A DNA stretch of 57,057 bases, taken from contig PBKW01000004.1 of the NCBI GenBank assembly GCA_002721615.1, positions 11,186-68,242 on the forward strand. The letters run 5' to 3'. The notes below the pieces were generated by a model that had not been told where the DNA came from, did no database searches, and was given only the letters and a program-made list of their open reading frames with translations. The translations under genes were made by a program, and so were the position numbers. Source of the DNA: Chloroflexota bacterium. GTDB lineage: Bacteria > Chloroflexota > Dehalococcoidia > Lucifugimonadales > Lucifugimonadaceae. Below, in pieces: positions 17,973 to 26,849 of the stretch. The first letter of the stretch is position 1. Each line of letters starts with the position of its first letter.

Positions 17973-18290
17973 ATGAAGAAAAAACAAAATCAACAATTCT
18001 TATATGATCTTCTTGAGGATGCCTTAAAGTATGCAGAAATGCTTTCTCATTCTTCATCAAATCAATTACTAAAATCAACTATTAATGAAGAATTAATTCC
18101 ATCTTTATATATTTATAAAACATTTCTTGAACTAAAAAAAATAATGCGGACAGAAGTAGATATTGCTCTTAGGGCTTCTGTCACAGCAGCTTCTAAAATA
18201 GAAACCATAAATAAAGAAACTGTGTTTTTATTAAGTAAGGTAAAAATATTAAGGGAAGAAACACTTAGATTAAAAAAAACCCTACAATAA
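17973..18290 (+). CDS. hypothetical helical protein upstream of ybeY
   Basis: Unrecognised 105-residue protein, predicted almost wholly alpha-helical (LLEDALKYAEML at the start, long amphipathic stretch 55-105 ending LREETLRLKKTLQ), with coiled-coil-like spacing near the C-terminus. It has no signal peptide, membrane helix or catalytic motif. It precedes ybeY by 7 bases and opens the ybeY-dnaX-recR run, so it is probably co-expressed with translation and repair genes. The Shine-Dalgarno is weak (GAGAAAAGA). It is likely real because it fills a gap in an otherwise contiguous operon. Confidence 0.55.
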   Translation: MKKKQNQQFLYDLLEDALKYAEMLSHSSSNQLLKSTINEELIPSLYIYKTFLELKKIMRTEVDIALRASVTAASKIETINKETVFLLSKVKILREETLRLKKTLQ

Positions 18291-18297
18291 TCATTAA

Positions 18298-18798
18298 ATG
18301 TCTTCAAATATTACTGTACAGATAAATCAAGAATATAAAAGCAAAATTTCTAAAAAATTACTTATTGATGTTGCAAAAATTGCAAGAGATTTAGGATCAA
18401 AAAATCTTTGCTCTGATTCAATAGCTATTCAAGTAACTAATGATAAAAATTTAAAAAAATTTAATTATCTTTACTTAAAAGAAAATACTGTGACAGATGT
18501 TCTAGCATTCCCTTACAATGAAATATGGAAGGAAGGAAAATTGTTAAAAGATTTAACTAAAGATACCCTAGATAATGAATATAATCATTTGGGAGATATA
18601 ATTGTTTCATTTCCTCAAGCTCAAAAACAATCAAAACTTTATCAACATAGCATAGAAATTGAAATGGCAACATTAGTTGCACATGGAGCTCTACATCTTC
18701 TGGGTTTTGATCATTTTGAGCCAAATGAAAATATTTTAATGAAAGAAAAAACGTTAATGATATTAAAACAATTTAATTTTGATAATAAAACATTATAG
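18298..18798 (+). CDS. ybeY: YbeY endoribonuclease
   Basis: Zinc-dependent single-strand RNase involved in 16S rRNA 3'-end maturation and ribosome quality control. The metal motif H-x3-H-x5-H is exact: His129, His133 and His139 in VAHGALHLLGFDH. The upstream VTDVLAFPYN (65-74) and LGDIIVSFPQA (98-108) blocks are family signatures. Length 166 is typical. It lies between the small helical protein (7 bases) and dnaX (16 bases). The usual phoH or era neighbours are absent here. Confidence 0.95.
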   Translation: MSSNITVQINQEYKSKISKKLLIDVAKIARDLGSKNLCSDSIAIQVTNDKNLKKFNYLYLKENTVTDVLAFPYNEIWKEGKLLKDLTKDTLDNEYNHLGDIIVSFPQAQKQSKLYQHSIEIEMATLVAHGALHLLGFDHFEPNENILMKEKTLMILKQFNFDNKTL

Positions 18799-18814
18799 TT
18801 TCCGACTTTGAATA

Positions 18815-20470
18815 ATGGTTGAAAATAATACTAATAAAAAAGTTCTTTATCTAAGATGGAGGCCCCAGTCCTTTAATGAACTCATTGGACAAGAACATGT
18901 AAGTACCACTCTTAAAAATGCGGTAATGAATAAAAATTGGTCACACGCATATTTATTTTCTGGTCCTAGAGGAGTAGGTAAAACTTCTACAGCAAGAATT
19001 CTTGCAAAAGCCCTGAATTGCCAAAACTCAATTCAAGGAGAGCCTTGTGAAAAATGTTCGATCTGTAAATCTGTAACTACAGGAAATATGATAGATTTAA
19101 TTGAAATAGATGCTGCTTCTCATAGGAAAATTGAAGATATTCGAGATTTAAAAGATAGCGCTCAGTATTTACCAAATTCAGGAAAATACAAAGTCTACAT
19201 AATTGATGAAGCTCATGGTTTAACTAAATTTGCTGCAGAAGCATTATTAAAATTACTAGAAGAACCACCTTCTCAAGTAGTAATTATTCTTGCTACAACA
19301 GAAATTCAATCTTTGCCGCCAACAATTGTCTCTAGGTGTCAAAGATTCGATTTCAGAAGAATTGCAGATAATGATTTAACTAAACACTTAATAAAAATTT
19401 GTGAAACAGAAAAAATTTCTGCCACAAAAAAATCTTTAGAATTAATTACAAAAGTATCAACAGGTAGCTTAAGGGATGCCGAAAATATCCTAGAACAAAT
19501 ATCAGTACAATTTAACTCAAATTTAACAGAAGAAAATGTTTCTTCTTCTTTAGGCTTAATAGATGAAACAATTAGTTTAGAAATTGCCTTTTCATTGTTA
19601 AGTAAAGACACATCATCTGTTTTTAAAAACACTCATTCTTTAATAGATTTAGGCATTGATCCTTTAGAAATACAAAAACAAATTATTAACTCTCTAAGAG
19701 AATTAGCTTTAATAAAAATTGGAGAAATAAATATTATTAATCAGTCTGAAAATATAATTAAAAAATCCATAGATATATCAGCAAAATTTTCTTTAAACAA
19801 AATAGTTGAAATAACCAATGTATTTTCAAAACAAGAAGTAATTTCAGGGGAGTATCCTCCTATTTCTTTAGAAATGGCCCTAATAACTGTGATAATAAAA
19901 CAAGAAAATTCTATTAACCAAAAAACTACTGTTACCCCGACTTCTATTAACCAAAAAACTACTGTTGCTCCGACAACCAAAACAATTAATAAATCTATTC
20001 CAGAAAAACAATCTTTTCAAGTCATAAGCAGCTCTAAAAAAGAACTAGAAACTCAAAAAAATCCATCAGAAGCAACTTTGGTTAAACAAAAAACTAGAAA
20101 TGCGTTTACTGCAGATGAAAGGTGGATAAAAGTTTGTGAAAAACTCAAAAGATCTAGAGGAAAAAAATATACTTTGGGGTCTTTACTTAGAAATGTACAA
20201 AACCCTTTACCCAAAAACTCTATACTAACTTTAAAATTTCAAAGCAAAACTTTAACTGAAAATATGATTGAAGAAATAAAAAATCAACAAGTAAAAAAAT
20301 TAATCGAAAGCACAGTATCTGAAGTGTACAATGAAAATATAACCATAAAAATTCTGTCTAATAATTCTTCTGATAATAACGAATCAGAAACTAAGATAGA
20401 AGATAATCCTATAGTAAGAATGGCAATCTCTATGGGAGGAAAAATAATTAATAAAAAGGAAGACAAATGA
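18815..20470 (+). CDS. dnaX: DNA polymerase III subunit gamma/tau
   Basis: Clamp-loader AAA+ ATPase. N-terminal RWRPQSFNELIGQ, P-loop GPRGVGKT (50-57), zinc cysteines 69, 78, 81 and 84, Walker B DEAH (131-134), and the sensor region LATTEIQSLP with VSRCQRF including the arginine finger (about 160-180) are all present. Residues after about 365 form a variable Thr/Ser/Lys-rich linker with a two-copy 11-residue repeat, then a C-terminal tau-like domain. I saw no evident slippery run for a programmed frameshift. The stop overlaps the ybaB start by 4 bases. Confidence 0.95.
   Translation: MVENNTNKKVLYLRWRPQSFNELIGQEHVSTTLKNAVMNKNWSHAYLFSGPRGVGKTSTARILAKALNCQNSIQGEPCEKCSICKSVTTGNMIDLIEIDAASHRKIEDIRDLKDSAQYLPNSGKYKVYIIDEAHGLTKFAAEALLKLLEEPPSQVVIILATTEIQSLPPTIVSRCQRFDFRRIADNDLTKHLIKICETEKISATKKSLELITKVSTGSLRDAENILEQISVQFNSNLTEENVSSSLGLIDETISLEIAFSLLSKDTSSVFKNTHSLIDLGIDPLEIQKQIINSLRELALIKIGEINIINQSENIIKKSIDISAKFSLNKIVEITNVFSKQEVISGEYPPISLEMALITVIIKQENSINQKTTVTPTSINQKTTVAPTTKTINKSIPEKQSFQVISSSKKELETQKNPSEATLVKQKTRNAFTADERWIKVCEKLKRSRGKKYTLGSLLRNVQNPLPKNSILTLKFQSKTLTENMIEEIKNQQVKKLIESTVSEVYNENITIKILSNNSSDNNESETKIEDNPIVRMAISMGGKIINKKEDK
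19911..19976 (+). repeat. two tandem copies of a 33-base coding repeat in dnaX
   Basis: Units 19911-19943 and 19944-19976 are near-identical and encode SINQKTTVTPT and SINQKTTVAPT in the linker between the ATPase core and C-terminal domain. The length is a multiple of three, so copy-number change would keep the frame. Confidence 0.85.
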
Positions 20471-20778
20471 ATAAAATGAATTTATTAAAACAAGCTCAAC
20501 AATTAAAACAAAAAATGGAACAGGCACAAAAAGAAATTGAAGAACTAAGGGTTGAAGGATCATCTGGTAGAGGTTTAGTAAAAGTTGTTATGACAGGAAA
20601 CAAACTTTTATCTTCTATTTCAATAGATTCTAGTCTTCAAGAATCTTTTAATACTACAGATTTAGAAAAATATATCATTTCTGCAGTAAATGATGCATCT
20701 AAAAAAGCAGAAAAACAAGCATCTAAAAAAATGAAATCTATTACAGGAGGATTTAAAATTCCTGGATTAGGATTTTAA
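20467..20778 (+). CDS. ybaB: YbaB/EbfC nucleoid-associated protein
   Basis: Small dimeric DNA-binding protein, normally encoded between dnaX and recR as here. N-terminal helix LLKQAQQLKQKMEQAQKEIE (6-25) is followed by GSSGRGLVKVVMTG (32-45), the family core, and a C-terminal GGFKIPGLGF. Length 103 is standard. ATG overlaps the dnaX stop (ATGA), and recR follows after 6 bases, so all three are translationally linked. Function: nucleoid organisation, possibly recombination-linked. Confidence 0.93.
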   Translation: MNKMNLLKQAQQLKQKMEQAQKEIEELRVEGSSGRGLVKVVMTGNKLLSSISIDSSLQESFNTTDLEKYIISAVNDASKKAEKQASKKMKSITGGFKIPGLGF

Positions 20779-20784
20779 ATTTTA

Positions 20785-21429
20785 ATGGAATCTATAAATA
20801 ACAAAATTATACCAAAGCCTATTAAAAATTTAATTTTGGCTTTCAGTGGCCTTCCTGGAATTGGACCTAAAACAGCTCAAAGGCTTACATATTTTGTAAC
20901 TCAAAAATCCTCTGAAGAAATAGAAACACTTTCTCAAGCTTTAGTTTCTGTAAAAGATCATATCGTTTTATGCGAAATGTGTTTTTATATCATGGAAATA
21001 AATCCAGATAAAGATTCTCGAATTTGTTTAATTTGTGAAGGAAATAGAAATAAAAATCAAATTTGTATAGTTGAAAGTCCTTTGGATGTAATAGTTATAG
21101 AAAATTCAGGTATATATGATGGGTTATACCATATACTACATGGAGCTATTTCGCCTATGAATGGACTGGGCCCAAATAATTTAAAAATTGATGCTCTAAT
21201 AAAAAGAATCGACAACAATATTGAAGAAATAATTTTTGCTACGAACCCAACATTAGAAGGAGAAGCAACTGCAATGTATATCCAAGAATTAATTTCTGAA
21301 TTAAACGTAAACCCAACTATTACAATGCTTGCTAGAGGTCTCCCCACAGGCGCAGATTTAGAATACTCAGATTTTTCAACTTTAAGCAATGCTTTTGAAA
21401 ACAGATCTTCTTTTAATTACTCTGAGTAA
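20785..21429 (+). CDS. recR: recombination mediator RecR
   Basis: Partner of RecO in loading RecA onto single-stranded DNA gaps. N-terminal helix-hairpin-helix LPGIGPKTAQRL (23-34); zinc finger cysteines 63, 66, 81 and 84; Toprim domain beginning ICIVESPLDVIVIE (93-106); and the C-terminal LARGLPTGADLEYSD Walker-B-like segment. Length 214 is slightly above the usual 200. Start ATG 20785 has no strong Shine-Dalgarno but sits 6 bases after ybaB. It is followed by recO, so the RecOR pair is intact. Confidence 0.95.
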   Translation: MESINNKIIPKPIKNLILAFSGLPGIGPKTAQRLTYFVTQKSSEEIETLSQALVSVKDHIVLCEMCFYIMEINPDKDSRICLICEGNRNKNQICIVESPLDVIVIENSGIYDGLYHILHGAISPMNGLGPNNLKIDALIKRIDNNIEEIIFATNPTLEGEATAMYIQELISELNVNPTITMLARGLPTGADLEYSDFSTLSNAFENRSSFNYSE

Positions 21430-21452
21430 AATATTTATTAAAATCTATTATT

Positions 21453-22208
21453 ATGACAAAAAATTATTTTGCCACAGGAATAATTAGTAAATCCTCAAAC
21501 TTTGGGGAAGCAGATAGTATTTTTCATTTAATTACTAAAGAATATGGTCTTGTGAAAGCTGTAGCAAAAAGTGTAAGGAAACCGAAAAGTAAATTAAAAG
21601 GTCACTTACAAACATTAAATCATGTAAATGCTTATTTAAGAAAAGGTAAAAATTTAGATTTAATCATTCAAGTTGAAAGTGTAACTACTTTTAAATCAAT
21701 TAAAAAAAATTTAAATTTTATCGCACAAGCATGTTATATGACGGAATTAACAGAATCCGTTATTAGCGAAGATCAGTCAAGCCCAGAACTTTTTAACTTA
21801 TTAGTATCTTCATTAAAATTTTTAGAAACTTCAAAAAACAGAATTTTATTAATTCATTGTTTTGAATTCCAATTATTAGCATTATCTGGATTTAAATTAA
21901 TGTTTTTAGAGTGTGTAAATTGCCAAAAAGAAATTTCTAAAAACTCACATGTTTTTTCTCCTGTTCAAGGAGGAGTTCTTTGTCCCAATTGCAAAAAATC
22001 TGAAAACACAAAATTGATAAACTTAAGTTTCACAACATTGAAAATTCTTAGAAATATGAGCAGAGAAAATTTTTCATTATTATTAGAAATATCTCCTCCA
22101 AAAAATATAATCAATGAATTATCTAGAATTTTCAATGAAAGCATAAAAGAATTACTAGGAATAAAATTAAATTCTCAAAATTTTTATCAAACAATTATGA
22201 AACATTAA
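21453..22208 (+). CDS. recO: DNA repair protein RecO
   Basis: OB-fold N-terminal domain (about 1-80: TGIISKSSNFGEADSIF, then TKEYGLVKAVAKSVRKPKSK) and a helical domain with a zinc knuckle, Cys154/Cys157 (CVNC) and Cys177/Cys180 (CPNC). With RecR it displaces SSB and loads RecA. Length 251 is normal. It is in a run with recR (23 bases upstream) and uvrA (25 bases downstream). No clear Shine-Dalgarno is seen upstream of ATG 21453. The four cysteines mark the zinc-containing RecO class. Confidence 0.93.
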   Translation: MTKNYFATGIISKSSNFGEADSIFHLITKEYGLVKAVAKSVRKPKSKLKGHLQTLNHVNAYLRKGKNLDLIIQVESVTTFKSIKKNLNFIAQACYMTELTESVISEDQSSPELFNLLVSSLKFLETSKNRILLIHCFEFQLLALSGFKLMFLECVNCQKEISKNSHVFSPVQGGVLCPNCKKSENTKLINLSFTTLKILRNMSRENFSLLLEISPPKNIINELSRIFNESIKELLGIKLNSQNFYQTIMKH

Positions 22209-22233
22209 ACAAGATATTTTCAAAAGGTGAAAA

Positions 22234-25200
22234 TTGGAAAGTAAAAAAATTATTATTAAAGGTGCGAGAGAACACAACTTAAAAAACATAGACGTTGAAA
22301 TTCCAAAAAATCAATTGGTGGTAATTACAGGAGTATCCGGATCTGGAAAAAGTTCTTTAGCTTTCGACACTATTTTTGCAGAAGGACAAAGAAGGTATGT
22401 TGAATCCCTTTCTGCGTATGCGAGACAATTTCTTGGAAGATTAGAAAAACCTGATGTAGACAGAATCGAAGGATTAAGTCCAGCTATATCAATAGATCAA
22501 AAAGGTGTTAGTAAAAATCCTAGATCTACTGTAGGAACTGTAACAGAAATTTTTGATTATTTCCGCCTGTTATATTCTAGAATAGGCAAAGCTCATTGTC
22601 CTAAATGCGGAGAACAAGTTTCAAAACAATCTGCTGAAGAAATAGCTAATTCCATTTTAAATTTTCCTGATAATTCTAAAATTTCTATTCTGGCCCCACT
22701 AGTAACACACATGAAAGGAGAACATAAATCATTATTTGACGATTTAAGGAAAAAAGGATTTATAAGAGTTCAGGTTGATGGAAAGATTGTTGAACTTGAT
22801 TCAAAGATTGAACTTAATAAAAACAAATGGCACACAATTGAAGCGGTGATAGACAGGCTGATAATTAAAAACAATATAGACAAATCTAGATTATTCAATT
22901 CTATAGAAACTTCTCTAAAAATTGGAAAAGGGTCTCTTATATGTCAATTACAAGAAAATAAACAAAAAAGATTTTCTGAAAATTTAAGTTGTAGTAATTG
23001 CAAAATTAGCTTAACAGAATTAGAACCTAGAAATTTTTCGTTCAACACACCATATGGTGCATGCAAAAGTTGTTCTGGCCTGGGTTTTAATCTTCAAGCT
23101 GATCCTTATTTAATTATTCCAAATCAAAATAAAACTTTATCTGAAGGCGCGATTGAACCTTGGACACTAAAAGATGGATCTTTATCTTGGGAATACAATT
23201 TTATAAAATCTTTATCTCATACTTACAATTTTTCTTTAGAACTTCCATTAAAACAATTAAAGCCTGAAATAATAAGTAAAATTCTTTATGGAACAAAAAA
23301 CGAAACTCTTCCAATTACATATTTATCAAAAAAAGGAAATGAAAGAATTTGGCACACAACATTTGATGGTGTTGTGCATATTCTAGAAAAAAGATATCAA
23401 AACACTGACTCTGATTCAGTAAGAGATTTTCTTTCAAATTATATGGTACAAAAAAAATGTGAAAGTTGTTCAGGACAAAGATTGAATCAAGAATCTTTAA
23501 ACGTCACAATATTAGATCTTAATATAATGGAAGTTTCTTCTCTCTCTGTTTCTAAGTGTTTAGAGTGGCTAAAATCATGCTCTTCAAATAATAATAAACA
23601 TCTAACTAATTCAGAAAAATCTATTGGCTCACAAATTTTTAAAGAACTCAAAGCACGACTAACATTTTTAACAAAAGTTGGGTTGGATTATCTAAGTATT
23701 AACAGATCAACATCAACCTTAAGCGGAGGAGAAAGTCAAAGAATTAGACTTGCTACTCAAATAGGTTCAGGGCTTACAGGTGTATTGTACGTTTGCGACG
23801 AACCATCAATCGGACTTCACCCTGTAGACAATCATTTATTAATCAGCACTTTATTAGAGCTGAGAGATTTAGGAAACACAATTCTAATAGTTGAACATGA
23901 TGAATCAATAATGAGAGCATCAGATAATATTATTGATCTTGGCATAGGTGCTGGAAATAAGGGGGGGGAATTAATAGCTCAAGGAAAGCCAAATAAGATT
24001 GAATCATCAAAAAAATCTTTGACTGGCCAATATCTTTCCGGAAAGAAAAAAATCGTTTTTCCTTTAAAACGAAGAGAAGGATCTAAACAAAATCTTATAA
24101 TTAAAGGGGCAAGAGAAAACAATTTATCAAATATAGATGTAAATATACCTTTAGGAAAAATAGTTTGTGTGTCTGGAGTTTCTGGATCTGGAAAAAGTAC
24201 TCTTGTAAATGAAATAATTTATAAAAATATTTCAAAAATATTATATAAAACTAGAGAAATTCCTGGAGAATGTGATGAAATTTTAGGTATTGAAAATATT
24301 GATAAAGTAATAAATATTGACCAAACTCCGATAGGTCGAACACCTAGATCAAATCCTGCAACGTATACTGGAGTTTTCACTTCAATTAGAGAACTTTTCG
24401 CGTCTGTGCCTGAATCTAGGTCTAGAGGCTATAAGGCTGGCAGATTTTCATTTAATGTTAAAGGAGGAAGGTGTGAATCTTGTTCAGGTGCGGGATATAC
24501 TGAAATTCAAATGCAATTTTTACCAGATGTCACCGTGCCATGTGAACTATGTAGAGGAAAAAGATATAATAAAGAGGCCCTCGAAATTAAATTCAAAAAT
24601 TTGAATATTAGTGAAATTCTTGATTTAACTGTTTCAGAAGCTTATGAGTTATTTTTTAACATTCCAAATATAAAAAATAAACTCAAAACTTTAATAGATG
24701 TAGGCTTGGGGTATATAAAATTAGGACAACCTGCAACAACACTAAGCGGAGGAGAAGCACAAAGAATAAAATTATCAAGTCAATTATCAAAAAAAAGCAC
24801 TGGAAAAACTTTTTATATTCTTGATGAACCAACAACAGGGCTTTCATTTGAAGATTGTAATAATTTAGTAAAAATCTTACATAAGCTTGCAGATTCTGGT
24901 AACACAATACTTCTTATAGAACATCATCTAGATTTAATAAAAAACGCAGATTGGATAATTGATCTTGGGCCTGGTGCAGGATCAAAAGGTGGAAAAATTG
25001 TTGCTGAAGGGACACCAGAAAACATTATTACTAAAAGTGCTTCTTTTACAGGAAAATATTTAAAATCAATATCTGAAATTAAGCCTAAAAAAGCATTAGT
25101 GAAAAAAGTTAATTTAAGTAACAAAAGTTCAAAAAACAAAAATTCTAATTCAAATAATTCTTTTATATTTCCTATTAGGCCAGAAACAAAAAATATTATT

Positions 25201-25242
25201 AGGAAAAGATCAAGAAGATTCAGAAGAAAAATTAAAATTTAG
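22234..25242 (+). CDS. uvrA: excinuclease ABC subunit A
   Basis: Damage-recognition ATPase of nucleotide excision repair. First nucleotide-binding domain: GVSGSGKSSLAFDT (34-47), zinc module CPKC and CSNC, signature LSGGESQRIRLA near 497. Second: GVSGSGKSTL near 648, CESCSGAGYTEI with CELC zinc finger, LSGGEAQRIKLSS near 835 and YILDEPTTGL. The C-terminus adds a Lys/Asn/Ser-rich, then strongly basic tail (IIRKRSRRFRRKIKI) beyond the usual end near residue 940, giving 1002 residues. The start is TTG with AAGGTGA upstream. No LexA-like box was noticed near it. It ends 1 base from the convergent enolase-superfamily gene. Confidence 0.96.
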   Translation: MESKKIIIKGAREHNLKNIDVEIPKNQLVVITGVSGSGKSSLAFDTIFAEGQRRYVESLSAYARQFLGRLEKPDVDRIEGLSPAISIDQKGVSKNPRSTVGTVTEIFDYFRLLYSRIGKAHCPKCGEQVSKQSAEEIANSILNFPDNSKISILAPLVTHMKGEHKSLFDDLRKKGFIRVQVDGKIVELDSKIELNKNKWHTIEAVIDRLIIKNNIDKSRLFNSIETSLKIGKGSLICQLQENKQKRFSENLSCSNCKISLTELEPRNFSFNTPYGACKSCSGLGFNLQADPYLIIPNQNKTLSEGAIEPWTLKDGSLSWEYNFIKSLSHTYNFSLELPLKQLKPEIISKILYGTKNETLPITYLSKKGNERIWHTTFDGVVHILEKRYQNTDSDSVRDFLSNYMVQKKCESCSGQRLNQESLNVTILDLNIMEVSSLSVSKCLEWLKSCSSNNNKHLTNSEKSIGSQIFKELKARLTFLTKVGLDYLSINRSTSTLSGGESQRIRLATQIGSGLTGVLYVCDEPSIGLHPVDNHLLISTLLELRDLGNTILIVEHDESIMRASDNIIDLGIGAGNKGGELIAQGKPNKIESSKKSLTGQYLSGKKKIVFPLKRREGSKQNLIIKGARENNLSNIDVNIPLGKIVCVSGVSGSGKSTLVNEIIYKNISKILYKTREIPGECDEILGIENIDKVINIDQTPIGRTPRSNPATYTGVFTSIRELFASVPESRSRGYKAGRFSFNVKGGRCESCSGAGYTEIQMQFLPDVTVPCELCRGKRYNKEALEIKFKNLNISEILDLTVSEAYELFFNIPNIKNKLKTLIDVGLGYIKLGQPATTLSGGEAQRIKLSSQLSKKSTGKTFYILDEPTTGLSFEDCNNLVKILHKLADSGNTILLIEHHLDLIKNADWIIDLGPGAGSKGGKIVAEGTPENIITKSASFTGKYLKSISEIKPKKALVKKVNLSNKSSKNKNSNSNNSFIFPIRPETKNIIRKRSRRFRRKIKI

Positions 25243-25243
25243 T

Positions 25244-26452
25244 TTAAAAATCTATTTCTTTTTCTATTTTCGAATCATCAAGATTCATTCCTAGCCCTAT
25301 TTCTTTTGGAATATCAATAAATCCCTTTTTTGGAGAAACTGGATTTAATAAAAAGAATTGATGAATGTCATTCCATTTAACTAAATACTCTTGGTAAGGA
25401 GTATGTATTGGAGATTGAGAAAGAGAAAAATGTATACCTGCCTTAGATGAATGTCCATGGGGAATAGTAATCAAATCATGCACAGTTGCGTAATTAGCTA
25501 TTTTTAATGTTTCGCTTAAACCTCCTGCCCAATAAATATCTGGCTGCAAGATATCTAAAGCTTCTTGGTCAACAAACCTTTTAAACCCCCATCTAGTATA
25601 TTCATGTTCTGCACCAGATAAAGGAATCGATGTCCTTTCTCTTAATTGTCTATAAGTATCTATTCTGTCAGGCATTGCAACCTCTTCAAGCCATCTGGGT
25701 TCATATTCTTCAATATATGAAACCATTCTTACGGCGTAATTTAAGTCCCAACTCTGCCAACAATCAAGCATAATATCATAATTTTCCCCTAAGGTTTCTC
25801 TTAATGTTTTTACTAAAGAAACATTTTTCTTAAAACCTTCAGTTCCACTCATAGGGCCATGTCTAAAAAACCATTTTTGTGCAACATATCCCATTTCTTT
25901 GAATCGCAATGCTCTTTCCTTAACTAACCCAAGATCTTCAACGGCAAAACCTAACATGCTCGCGTATGCTGGCATTTTCTCTCGTGTTGGACCACCAAAT
26001 AATTTATATACTGGTTGCCCCAATATATTTCCTTTTAAATCCCAAAGCGCACAGTCAATAGCACTTAAAGCAAGCATAGGAGTTCCCTGTCTTCCATGCA
26101 CCTGATGTCTATGCATTTGATCCCAAATTAATTCTATTGCAAGAGGGTCTTTTCCTAGAAGTAAATCTATTAATTGTTCTTTTATCAGATAAGCCTGAGC
26201 CTTATCTATTGGACCACCTATTCCTACTGCCCCTTCATCTGTTTGAATTTCAATAAATATTGCTGAAATAGGGTATGCCAACCCTTTTTGTTTATTAAAG
26301 CCAAGATGAGTTTCAGGCTTTCCATTAACAAAACTTTTAATTCTGTATTCAGGATAAATATCAAGTGGCATTACTAACCTTTCTTCCCAAAAAGTATTTT
26401 TTGTTTCAAGTGTTCCGCTTAATTCTCTTAATTTTATTTTAGTAATTTTCAT
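25244..26452 (-). CDS. L-rhamnonate dehydratase-like enolase-superfamily protein
   Basis: Enolase-superfamily acid-sugar dehydratase. Metal ligands are Asp220 (IMLDCWQSWD), Glu246 (WLEEVAMPD) and Glu272 (SGAEHEYTRWGF). Catalytic candidates are His273, Asp305 (QPDIYWAGG) and His332 (PHGHSS). The QKWFFRHGPMSG block (182-193) and DCWQSWDLNYA closely match L-rhamnonate dehydratase, which turns L-rhamnonate into 2-keto-3-deoxy-L-rhamnonate. Other 6-deoxy or C5 acid sugars are possible. Length 402 fits. With the RhaM-like genes and the HpcH/HpaI aldolase it could make a non-phosphorylated deoxysugar route. Its end lies 1 base from uvrA. Confidence 0.84.
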   Translation of the reverse strand: MKITKIKLRELSGTLETKNTFWEERLVMPLDIYPEYRIKSFVNGKPETHLGFNKQKGLAYPISAIFIEIQTDEGAVGIGGPIDKAQAYLIKEQLIDLLLGKDPLAIELIWDQMHRHQVHGRQGTPMLALSAIDCALWDLKGNILGQPVYKLFGGPTREKMPAYASMLGFAVEDLGLVKERALRFKEMGYVAQKWFFRHGPMSGTEGFKKNVSLVKTLRETLGENYDIMLDCWQSWDLNYAVRMVSYIEEYEPRWLEEVAMPDRIDTYRQLRERTSIPLSGAEHEYTRWGFKRFVDQEALDILQPDIYWAGGLSETLKIANYATVHDLITIPHGHSSKAGIHFSLSQSPIHTPYQEYLVKWNDIHQFFLLNPVSPKKGFIDIPKEIGLGMNLDDSKIEKEIDF

Positions 26453-26540
26453 TTTTATTTACCTAATAGATTTTTATTTCTTTAATATTTAGTTAATATT
26501 ATCTTTAATTTTAGTGATTTTTAATACTTTAGGAGATTAT

Positions 26541-26846
26541 ATGATAGGACAACTAAGAACATATACAATAAACAAAGGAATGATGGAAAGCTGGCTAAAG
26601 CTTTTTAACGAAGAATTAATTTCAAAAGTCAAAGAAGCAGGGATGGGAATCCAAACAGCGTGGGTAAACGAAGAAAATACTCAATTTATTTGGATTAGAA
26701 CTTTCAATAATCTAGAAGAAATTGAAGAAAAAGAGGCTAAATTTTATGGAACAGACTGGTGGAAAGAAAATGTTGACTTCATTAGAGGACATCATGCTCA
26801 TAGAGAAATTGTTCTCATAAACCCCATTCTTCCAAATGGAGCATAA
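26541..26846 (+). CDS. NIPSNAP-like domain protein
   Basis: Small dimeric alpha-beta barrel type protein. IGQLRTYTINKGMMESWLKLF at the N-terminus and TFNNLEEIEEKEAKFYGTDWW in the middle match NIPSNAP-domain proteins, common single-domain proteins of unknown enzymology next to catabolic genes. I place the start at ATG 26541 because AGGAG is 5 bases upstream and the family motif begins there; an upstream ATG-like start at 26514 lacks such a site. 101 residues. It lies between the divergent rhamnonate-dehydratase-like gene and convergent fmt, whose stop is 3 bases away. No catalytic assignment. Confidence 0.7.
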   Translation: MIGQLRTYTINKGMMESWLKLFNEELISKVKEAGMGIQTAWVNEENTQFIWIRTFNNLEEIEEKEAKFYGTDWWKENVDFIRGHHAHREIVLINPILPNGA

Positions 26847-26849
26847 ATA

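Noticed and set aside
17919-17996. 26-residue N-terminal extension of the second rhaM-like gene
   Set aside because: The Shine-Dalgarno and the paralogue both place the start at 17918; the extension overlaps the divergent promoter region.
25899-26105. Plus-strand open frame of 68 codons inside the rhamnonate-dehydratase-like gene
   Set aside because: It lies antisense to a gene with complete active-site residues and shows no domain or Shine-Dalgarno.
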